The notes beneath the pieces were generated by a model. It made no database searches. It had not been told where the DNA came from and worked only from the letters and a program-made list of their open reading frames with translations. From contig CM039462.1 in NCBI GenBank assembly GCA_022414725.1, positions 4,084,265 through 4,148,264 of the forward strand: a stretch of 64,000 bases of DNA, written 5' to 3'. Below are positions 50,901 through 62,478 of this stretch, piece by piece (the stretch's first letter is position 1; the number at the start of each line of letters is the position of its first letter). This DNA comes from Microglena sp. YARC. Its lineage: Eukaryota > Chlorophyta > Chlorophyceae > Chlamydomonadales > Chlamydomonadaceae. The position numbers and the translations under genes were made by a program.

Positions 50901-53900
50901 TCCATTACGTATTCAGTGATTACCAGCACATATTCAGTTCTGAAGCAATGCTTGACCACAGACTATCCATACAGTTTATCAGGTATATCTTTTCAGGTGC
51001 ATATTCAGTGATTATCCAGTACATGTCCAGTGCTTAATTAGTGCATATTCATTGCTGGACCAGTGCTAATCCACATAGTATCCAGTATATAGTCAGTGAT
51101 TATCCAGTGCAAAACGGTTTCTATGTATCTCCATCATTGCCTAAGTCCGACCCTGAGTGGTACGGATGGTTTTTACCTATTACCTCAAGTCCAAAGAAAA
51201 CTTGTTTTTGCTACTAAGTTGCCTAACCACATCAGTTCAATGTATAAATACTCAGAGTTGGGGTCTCTCAGGTGGTGGGAAGCAGGCAAAGCAAAACATG
51301 TGATATTTTTCACTATGGGGTTCCCTAAGTCGGTAAGGATTTTACATAGAAGTGGGACAGAGCCTATCGCTATCAAAAACAAGTTTTCGTAAAATAAAAA
51401 GTAGGTAGCCCTATTGTGCACATCTTTCCTCATAAGTGATTGTTACATCAGGTTTTTGATGGCAGTACATGGGCAGTATGGGTGAATATGGACCCCACAA
51501 ATACCGATTCTTTACATATTGTGGGTGCCCTAAGTTTGGTACAACGCTGCACAGCCTGAATTGTTTCATTTTGGGTCTAAGCTTGGCTTCATAGCATGGA
51601 GATTAACTTTTTTTGTTTTTTGAAATTTCAAATTTCAAATTTATTTTCAAAATATATTTAAAAAAAACTTTGTTTTCAACTTTGTTTCAAACATCCACAT
51701 CTGAAGTTAGTTTTTGTTTTGGGGTAAATCCAAGAGAGTTTCTTTTGGTGGCTCACATCCCTCAGTACTTCTGCCCCTCTAGCCCCTTATCCAACCATTC
51801 CTTTTTTTTCCTGCTACAAGCTATTCAGCCAAACCTTAAGCAAGCTATTGCGTTTTGAAGCTGGCATGATCAGCTCTCTAGCAGTGATCAAACTATGGGA
51901 TGTAGCCTAGGGACTGACTTGGGGAGCTGCCTAGAAGCTGCTGCTCATAGCCGAAAAGAAAAGCAGTGTCTACAACTACTCATGCTCTTCTTCGGTCTCC
52001 TCAGTCTCTGAGGTAGAGTCAGTCTCCTGCTCCCCGCGCCCCCTTCCACCGGCTCTCCCTCCCCTGCCTCTCCCTCCCCTGCCTCTCGGTCTGTCACGTC
52101 CCACCGTTGTGGACAATTCCTTAGTCAACTTTGCAGTAGCCTTCTCATTTTCAGCTAGACGTCGCAATTTCTTCTTGGCCTCCCTGGCGGCAGCCTTCAT
52201 AGATTTCTCCTCTGCCTGAGATTCTTTCTTCCTCAGCCTTTCTACTCTACGGGCGTCAACATCCTCGGCACGCTTCTCCTTCACCTCTATGGCGGCCCTT
52301 TTTACTTGCAGTGTCTCTTGAGATGTGAGGAGCACAGCGTCTTGAGGCTTCTTCTTGGTCCTCATCTTCTGCTTCCAGATGTCATCACGCTGATCAGCAG
52401 GCCCTTTCAGGGTGTCTTGAATGCTGCATAGTGCATAAGCTGCCGCTTTTGGAACCTTCTGACTTGGAACCCCTATTTCGGCTGCAGATGCTGGTACTGG
52501 TGGTCTTGCACTCATCAGAGCTGCACTCCCTGCACTAGACAGTTGGTTTATTTTGCCTTCGAAGATAAGCAGCCTTGCCTTGACGTCGTCCTCAGTCCAG
52601 GCATCATCAGTTGCAGACACATATACCGTCATGGCAGAAGTTGGTCCTTGGGAAGAGGAATTTCTTGTTGGTGAGATTGGTTGGTGGCGTATGGATGATA
52701 TGTCTAGAGCATTAGCCTCACCAGGAGCCTCATCAGGAGTGGCCTCTCCAAATGGCTGAACAGGAGATGCAACCCCATCTGGGGCAGTAGCTCGGTAAGC
52801 AGCAACTGCCTCCTTTCTTGGAGGCCAAATGCCTGTGCATGCAAAGGCGGTCTGGACATTGGAAGGGCTGTGTGCCAATTCCCAAGCTGAGGAACGGGGT
52901 GGCTGCCCCTATTTGGTTGGAGGGACGGGGTTGCACAACACATCGAGCATGCACAGCGAAGACATGACTCGGAAAGCATTGGTTCCAATCAGTTGCCACG
53001 CTCCCTTGGCGTTAGTGTAGTGCTGCTTAATGGGTCCATTGATTTTGCGGTCTAACGGCTGCAGCAGGTGTGTTGAGTGCGGTGGAAGCCCGACCATTAT
53101 CACATTGTTGCGGGAAGCTAGCTCCAATAGCTCAAAGTCAACATGGGCAGGGAAGTTGTCCAATACTATCACAACCGGCTTGACTGATCTCTAGCCTTCT
53201 GTAGCAGGCAAGAATACCTCTTGGAACCATATATAAAATAATGTTGTTGTAGGCAGACTCCTGGCAGCAACAAACGGCTTCAGCCCATGTTGTGTGCTTC
53301 AGGTACTCTGCTGCAGCTGCCCACCTATTTGGCTTGGTGAGCTCCTTTCCCTTACCCATCACAAGTGGGGTAAGGGTGCTTCCATCAGCGCAGATGCAGT
53401 CTAGGATGGTGAGCGACTCCCGGTTGTCACCTCCTAGGATATGCGCGTGGCCAGTGCCGGGCACCCCATAGACCACCAAATCTTTGCCATCTGGCATGAA
53501 GCAGTTTTCATCTAGGTTGTAGATGTCACCAGCTGCCAGGCTCTCTCCATAGAGTGATGACTCCTCCACCATGGTAAAAAAAAAGCTGTCAATTTGTAGC
53601 TTGGTGAGATCACGACGCACATTGCCGAGTTTATCTGACCTCCTCAGTCGGATCCCTTTGTGCCGCCCCTCCAATGACTTGAACCATTTGTTACTGGGCA
53701 TGCCTCTTTCTTACTATGATTCTTTGCCATGAAAATCCCGAGGCTTCCGCTCCAGTAGCCTCATGACAAAAATACCAGCTTGTCGTCGAGTTAGGGACAG
53801 CCTGGCAAAATGGTAGCGTTCCAAAACACCCAGAAGGTCTGACTCCTCTTTTTGAGATAAGATTGTTGGGCGCCCCATATTGGGGGTCTGATCAGCAGCC

Positions 53901-56900
53901 TGCATTTGCAAACACATTTTAAAAAGCATTGGTAAGACGCTATTACGCTAATGGATGGGTAGATGGATAAAGCGCATGGGTTGGAAGCTAGGTTTTTATT
54001 TTCAGTTGCAAACTCGCTCAGAAAATGCTGATGCATACAGAGGAGACATGTGCCCGACATGTTTTGAGCCATATCTCATATCTCTGATATTATAATCCGG
54101 CAAGCCTGAAATAATTATTTTGCATACAATGATATGCTTCTCACCTTGCTAAGCGACATGCTCTTGCGAAGCTGGAAAGGGCTTGTCCCCTCAACCCTGG
54201 CTCTCTTGATGCGCCGTTGTACGGAGGTGGGAGCCACACCATACTCTTGAGCCACACTTCTGACAGTGGCAGAATTTTCATTCTCCAGATAATCAGCTGC
54301 TGCAAGGTCCACACAGATAGCAGCCTCATTGCTCTTGCCTCTCCTTCCCAAATCCCTGAGCCAATTATTCTCACATATTCTGAGGCAATGGCTTGATCAA
54401 AGCAATCAGAAGTAAATAAGTGAGATTTTTCTGATGCAATGGCTTGATCAAAGAAATCAGAAGCAGATAAGCCAGGTTTAAATGCTGTAGTAGGCCATAA
54501 TGGGACAAATTGTACTGCTATGACAGTGCAAGTAGGGGCTGTACCGCTATCTCAGTAAATTCCGAGGCCAAGGCTGAAGCGCAGCCTCCGACCTTGTGGT
54601 AGGGGGTTGATAAGCCTTTCGGCCCGCGGTAACATGATTCGGAATAGCTCGCGCGGCCTCGTGTCTGGCGCGATCTGGATTTGTACCACAAATTATCGCA
54701 AATCTGATGTACTGCCACCGGCCTTCCGTACAAGGCTGCTTGCAACCACATGCGAATGCGAACCGGAAATACATGTGCGTGTAGCTGACACAATTGCGCG
54801 AAAGGTGGGCTAGGCAGAATTCGATTCCGAGCATTGTGGGGCCTGTACGGCTCTGTACCACAATCTTGTACCAACTTAGGGCGTTTTTGGACTTAAGCAA
54901 TGATAGAGATAGCACAGTATATTGAGTGAGCATAATCGTCCGATCACTGCACATAAAAATGAACTCAATCCCCACTCTAACCCCTACAACTGCAGGAGGA
55001 TGGACACATGTGTGACAGATGCAACCACAACCCATCCACACCACAACGCGCCACATAACACCACACCACTACTCCCCTAATGAACTCAAAATGACACCAA
55101 TTAATCCCGACTGAACTCAAGATGACACCAATTCAAGGAAAACAAACGCAACACTGGCAACTGCAGGTGTAGAAACCCATGTGTACAGATACAACCACAA
55201 CCTATCCACACCATAACAAAACTCACCACACAACACCACTACTACCGAATTGAACTTAAAATGGCACCAATTCACTTAAATCACACCAATTCACACAAAA
55301 ATGAACTCCATCCCCCCAACTACAGATGTTTGAGCCCATGTGTGACAGATTCAACCACAAACCATCCACAACACAACACATCACAACACAACACAACACA
55401 ACCCATCCACACCAAACCACACCACACCACTCCACACCACATCACACCACTTCTTACAAATGTAACTCAAAATGACACCAATTCATCAAAAAGGAACTCA
55501 ATCCGGTCAACTGCAGGTGTACCAACCCACGTGTGACACATGCAACCGCAACTTATCTACACCGGTACAAACTTGGGCGGCTAACATGATGAGTGATCCA
55601 TTCCGTCTTCCCAAGCCTCTCATCCCCGACAACTGGGAGAATTCAGATGGGTAAGTGGAGGGGGGGGGGGGGGGGGGGGCTTGGGAATCTGTTTTGTGGA
55701 TGCATATGTTTGTTGATTGCCTTTCCCTGTTCCTTACGCCACACCTCGAGTGCAAACCCAGGATATTGATATGAAGAATGATCCATTCTGCCTTCTCAAG
55801 TCTCTGATTCCAAACAATTGGGAGAATTCAGATGGGGAGGTGGAGGTGGAGGTGTTGGAGGTAGAGACGCTGGAGGTAGAGGTACATGATAATATGTTTT
55901 TGAATGTGTAGGGGCCGTGTTTACATTGCCCTGTCCCTTATGCCACGCCTCAAGTGCAAACTTGGGAGGTCAACACGAAGAATGATCCATTTTGCCTTCC
56001 GAAGCCTCCATTCCACAACAAGTGGGAGAATTCAGATGGGTAGGTGGGTGGGTGGAGGGGAATCTGTTTGGTGGGTGTATATGGTTGGTTCTTACCTTGC
56101 CCAGTTCCAAATGCGACACCTCCCCGGGGCTCTGCGCTTCGGGCCTACAGAAAGCGGGAAAAACAGTGAAGAAAAACAGTTTGTGTGCCTAGCACTGGAA
56201 TGAACCCTGAAACCCTGAACCTTGGCCCCCCCCAAGCTTAACCTTGTTGCAGTTTCCGTGCTTAGCACTGGACTGAAATTTAACCCTGGGCCCCCCAAAC
56301 CTCATCTTGATTCAGTTCATGTGCCTTTTAGCACTGGACTGAACTCTGAAATCCTTAACCCTGGGCCCCCCGACATCCTTGTTGCAGTTTTTGTGTTTCA
56401 AAGCACTGGACTGAACCCTGAAACCCTGAGCTGTGGGCCCCGCAAACTGAACCTGGTTGTATTTTCTGTGCTTTTGGAAGAGATCTACCTGAACCCCAAA
56501 CCCTGATCCCCAAGCCCCCAACCTGAACCCTGATGCTCGCAGTTTCTGTGTTTCTGGGGAGGAGCTTAAACAGATATACTTGAGCTCTATAGGAACCTTT
56601 GCTCTCATCAACGAGGCTAATCCGGAGGTTCATAGCAGCCCCAAGTTTGGATACGTCGCGACTAACGCTGGGGACAGGCTTGTAAGTTGGTCAGAGATGT
56701 ATACGTTTGCCAGTGCGTATGTGTGTGTTACTGACTTTTATTTTTGTACGCATGCTGTGTGTGCAAGTGTGTGCTTGTGTGTGTGTGCAAGTCCTTGTGT
56801 TTGTCCACGTATGGTGTTTATGTGTTCGTGTGCAAGTGTGTGTTTGTGTGCAAATATGGTGTGTGTTAGTGAGTGAGTGTACAAGTATGGTATGTGTGAG

Positions 56901-59900
56901 TGTTAGTGTGTGTGTTTGTTTGCCTGTGTGTAAGTACGGTATTTGTGTGTACAGTATGTGTGTTTGCAAGTCCTTGTGTGTATACATGTGCTTGTCTGTG
57001 TGTGCAAGTACGGTATGTGTGTGTTTTGTGTGCCTGAGTGTGTTGTAGTCCAGGGTGTATAAACAAACACTGATACAGGCTAGCAGTACCCGCTCAGCTC
57101 CTTGGCTTTTACTCTACACTTCTAGGGCACTTTAAGAAGAGTGATACCTTGACAGTGAAAGAGATTGTCCCCCCCCCAAACACACCACACACATGTTTCT
57201 CGCCCACCCACGCATCCTACACACTCTCAACCCCCCTCAGGTCCTTGGCTTTGATTCCACACTTGGTGGGCACGTGAAGAAGAGCGATACCTTGACAGTG
57301 AAAGAGATTATCCATGACAACGATGGCGAACTTCTCAACATCACTGAAGGATTGTGAGTTTGATTTGTTTTTATCGCTTACACATATTGGTTTGATTTGT
57401 CTCTATTGTCTGAAGCATGTTGGTTTACAATTATTGGTTTGATTTGTCTAAATTGTCAAAAGCATATTGGTTTAAACAGGTTTGTGAAAGCAGGTTGGTT
57501 TCATATGTGTTAATTGTTTAAACATATTGTCTTGATACATGTTTCTTGTTTAGACAGTTTGATTTAACATGCTTTTCTCTTTCATTGCAGGACATTGATA
57601 TTCTGCTGGTTTGCTTGCATTTGACTCGATCTTTAATATATATGACTAGGGTTGGGCCGGCATATAAACATATAATCATACGTTCATATAATCATACATA
57701 TATTCATACGTATGATTTTTTCTCGAAACGTATGTTCATACATATGTACAAACGTATGAGTGGTGCACGTCTAAAAGTACAGCACGCTCCCCGGCATTCA
57801 ACTTTCTCGGTTTTCATTAAATGTTTGATTTAGATAGCTCCTTGGAAAGCTTCTGACCTCCTCTATCATAGTGTGCAATAATATCAATCTTTTCAAGTGT
57901 ACAATTTTGTTTAAATTTTGCCCAAAGTTTGATGTAGATAGCCAGATATCAGGCACATATCAGAGTGCCACATAGCCTTCCATTCCATTGAGCTCCTATG
58001 AGGGCTCGGTGGATTGATGGTGCAAGCCTAGTGCAATTTGAACTATTGCAAGGACACTATTGCAATATAGTTAAATTATTATACAAGTATACAGTTATAT
58101 ACTATACCAACTGGCGTTGAGTGGCTCCCTTAGATTGGCACCGCGCTTCTTGTCCAAGTTTGGGCGGGTGTACACAAAGCTGAGGGCCAACCTCTCCGTT
58201 GAAAGGGGGGAAAATATGATCTACATAGCTGCCAACGCTGACCTTGCCGACAAAGTCTATGTTGATGAGGAGGTGGCCTTGGATGCCATGGGTCTTGAGG
58301 ACTGAACCAGTAGCTGACTTAGGGAGCTGCCTAGAAGCTGCGACATACTCACCTACTTTTGACACCTGTAGCTGACTCAGGGAGCTGCCTAGAAAGATGA
58401 CTTGAGCCTAGTGCAACGTGAACATGGTTACATAGACAGTATGTCAATATTATTGGCAGTGAATGGCTCCCTTAGATTGGCACCACGCTTCTCGATCGAC
58501 GCGCTTCTGGTCGTGATTTATGTTCTGAAATTTGGACAATCTAAACTTGTCCGATTATTTTTTTGAGAGTTGATATGTGATGCCAATGAAATTAGCTACG
58601 CGGCAATAACTTTAAACCCATGTTAAAGTATTTTCTCAAGAAGTGTCTAATTTCCCTCATACGTTTTCATACGTTTATACGTATACGTTTATACGTTTAT
58701 ACGGCATATACAAATCAAAATATACGTTTGCTTCCCAACTCTATATATGACGCATTAAATACTGGACCGCAATATTCTGCTTGCTTATTGCTTACAAGAT
58801 CCTTAAAATATACAACTCAGTCAATGCAGGACAGTGATTATGTGCTTGCTTGTTTGTTTATTTGTTTTGTTTGCTTGTTCCTAAAAAATCAAATTGCTGC
58901 TTCTTCATTTGTGTGGTGTTTGTATGTGTCACCCTCTTTTTTTTCTGGCAACTCATTACCATTCCATCGCTGCATGGCGACGCATGGGTTTAGCTAAACT
59001 AATTATAAATTCCACCCCAACATCACTGGCTTAGCACTCCGAGGGGTTTGGGGTTGCACTGAGACGCTCGATTTGCGACGAGTCGCACGAATAACATAAA
59101 TAATTATCCTCTGTGTGGATGCCTACCAGCTCACCTACTACTCCTGCTGCTTCTGCTGCTTCATTCGCTAATCTTTAACTTGATCCTCAAAAGAGACTGC
59201 CCATCATTCTGCCTCTACTGCTTCATTCACTTATCCTCAACGTGATTCTCAGTATCAAACTTCCCATCCAATGCAGGGCCGAGATTCTGTGCTTGTTCGT
59301 AGTTTGTTCGTTTGTTTGTTCCTAGAAAATCCAATTGCTACTTCTTCATTCATTGTGGTGTGTGTAGAACTTGTCCTCTGTTCAGACCCCCTTCGCACCC
59401 TCTCACCTAGTACTCCTAACTGCTGCTTCATTCGCTTATCTTCAACTTGATCCCCAAAACAATCAAATGCTGGACCGATATTCAGTGCTTGTTTGTTTAG
59501 TATATTTTTGTTTGTTTTTTTGCTTATCTTCAAGTTGATCCTCGAAACATAACGCCCATCAAATGCAGGACCGAGATTCTGATAGGCTACCTTCGAACGT
59601 ATGAATTCATCGGAAAGGCTGAGGTTAGTTGCTGGCTTTTATTTGATGTGCTGCTTTGTTGAAGGTGCAATATTAGACATCTCCGTTTGATATTATTGGA
59701 GTGCTACGTTACAGTTTTTTGTGCTTTCTTTTGGGGTCAAAAAGGCTGCTAGTAGCTCCCTGAGGTATACACCCTGAATACACAATTTTAAGCCAAAGAC
59801 CCCCCATAATCTGCCAGTGGATCAGGCCACCAAAGCTTCAGGAGTACCCCACACCAGAGTACGCAGCCAAACATACACCTTGTACTTTGTACCTCACATT

Positions 59901-62440
59901 TGATCTGGAATTCTGAGATTTTTGATATTTATGGAAGAATGGACGTAAATTTGCAATTAAAAAAGTTGAAGTATAAAGTAGGGCCTACACCTATCTATTC
60001 CAAATCAGACTTAGGTTTCATTACTAGGCCCCCAGTGACTCAGGGGGGGGATTGGTTTGGGGGGGGAGGAGGGGGGGAGGATTCACCTAAATTCAGGTGC
60101 TGATCAGGTCTGTGCGTCGGAAATTCGGGAGTCCGACCTGGGCTGGCGATAGGGCAAAAAGGATTCATGGAGATAGCGTTTCAATGGCCACTAACCAATG
60201 AGAGAGCAGGGCCACGAAGAGCGGTAGGGTGCAATGGGTTGGGAACGAGCGCGGGTGCAGAAGCAGCTCGGGATTGCAGTCGACGGAGGAACTAGATCGG
60301 AAGGGATGGAACAATCAAGACTGGGAACTCATGAGCTCGAGAATCGAATATTTGAATGCGGAACACAACCGAGAGCCCACCTTCGCAGACCGTCAAAATG
60401 GCAGGACGAAGACATTGAGAAAGACAGGACAAAAAATGAAAAACTGAGGGGAAAACAGGACATCCTGTTTTCTTGAGTCGATTTTTTTGGAGATGCGCGT
60501 TACAGCAACTACGGCGATGATATAAGACAGCGCGAATTGCTTGGCTCGAGGTTGGACAGTTGAAAGGGTAGTAGTAGAGGGGAGGATTGAGAATCTTGGT
60601 GTCGCGCAGACCAGTGAGCCTCAGGTTGCAGGTAGGTGGTTTCGGAGTTGACGGAATGTCAAAAATGATGGGGGTATCCCTGTATGCGGAGATTGGCTTG
60701 GCCTCGCTGTGAGTCTTTACCGCGTAGCGTAGATGTGGTCGCTTTTTTCGTACTGGGACCCGACCTCGTTGTCGTTTTGACCGCTTCCCTCCGTATTTTT
60801 GACTGCAGCTCCGGTGTGTCAAAAACCTTGCCCCACTACGTATAAACTGGGGGCAATCACCCGCTTAAGGAAATCCTAGACCCTAAAAAAAACCTAAACT
60901 CTAAAAACTGCTTAGTTGGTTGATTGGAGGGCACCAGATTAGCAGGAATCTTTGTATTTATTTTGAATTGAGGATTTTCACCATAAGAAGTGGGACCCTG
61001 TTCACAAAGCAGCGCCCACCGAGGATTCCTTCAAAACAGGCACCCGTTGGAAAGGGGGGCATGCCAGACCACTTGCCAGTCGTGAATTTCACAGATACCC
61101 CTGGCAAACGGAAGAGAGAACCCCCTTGGATGCCTCCATATTACCAGTGCAGTGGGTGGGTGTGTGTGGGTGGGTGGGTGGGTGGGTGGGTGTGGGGGGG
61201 GGGAGACAAATAAAGGCTTCTCTCCTGGCGGTGAGTACTAGGGATCTGAAGTTGAAATTTCCGTGAAGATAAATCAACAAAAGAGGATCTAACAGGTGTG
61301 AGGGAACAAAACCCACAGTAGCCTTCCCCAGAGCAATCGTCCGGAAAGATTTCCTTTACTCCTTACCCCGCTGCAAGGCGTAACAAAATTGAAGGTCCTG
61401 AGGACCAGCAAGAGCTTTTTTGTTGTTGTATTTGCACCCCAGGAATAAATTGCATGATAACTCGCGTAATCATCTTAACAAGTGTTTGTGGCTGAGGTAA
61501 CCTGCATTTCTGGCTGTACATGTGACCGCCAAGAGTTGAATGGCTTGTGGGATCAGCGCTCTTCTCAGCCTTTCTATCACAGGATGTATGTCACCCCCAA
61601 CCCCAACTGTGAAGTGCAGGTAAGAGTCTCATAAAGCATGTTTATACAAATATATATGCATATTCCACTTACCTTTCATTCCTTGTATGCGTATGCCACT
61701 TCCATTCCATACACCCTTGTTTCATATAATCGTTTCATCATACAGCTTGTTCATATAATCATATGCTGCGCACATGTGAATAAACCCTTCAACCATCTAG
61801 CATCTACACATAGTACAATTGAATCAGAAAGCATGTTCATATAACCAAGTGCTTCCCACATGTCAATTCACCCTTGTCCCATCTAGCATCTACACATATG
61901 ACTAAATCATGCAGCATGTTCATATTATTCTAGTCCCATGAGTGAAAAATAGCTGCAAACGTCAAACGTTTGAGGAGGGCTGCCCCCCCACCCCCACCCC
62001 CACCCCCCCACCATTAAATATAAATAAGAATTAAGAAAAGTTACATATGGATTAGGGGGGGGTCCAACATAACGAACATAATGGAATTGTCAGAATTTAT
62101 AAACATGGATTGTCTGATAGTCAAAATTACTTTCACCCCCCCATTACATTACCCACCCACGATGCCCACCCCATGCACCCACCCATACCCACCCATTCAT
62201 ACCCATCTGTACCACCCATACTCACCAATTCACCCACCCATTCACCCACCGATACTTGCCCATCCATACCTACGAACACCACCCATACTCACCCACCTAT
62301 ACCCACCCACGTAACCCACCCATTCACCCACCCCTGTCTTGGTGGTGCCAATGAATTGCTCTTGTCTACACAAACTCAATGGTGGTCTCATAATTGTATT
62401 TGGAGGTCAAGTAAAAAAGATAGCAAAAACCTGAGGAGGG

Positions 62441-62478
<38 letters not shown>

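Larger units (their letters stand above)
57586..59500 (+). repeat. Echoes of SGNH exon 14 (five copies)
   Basis: The exon 14 acceptor (AAATGCAGGACCGAGATTCT at 59561) is echoed at about 57588-57638 (continued at 58752-58800 across a hAT insertion), 58824-58850, 59270-59300 and 59465-59495. Following Leu/Cys-rich sequence (GTGCTTGTTTGTTTG) is shared. Confidence 0.85.

Noticed and set aside
60292..60822. 176-codon minus-strand ORF as a nested gene.
   Set aside because: No ATG at the start of the frame, no domain and no splice sites of note. Kept only as an undecided segment.
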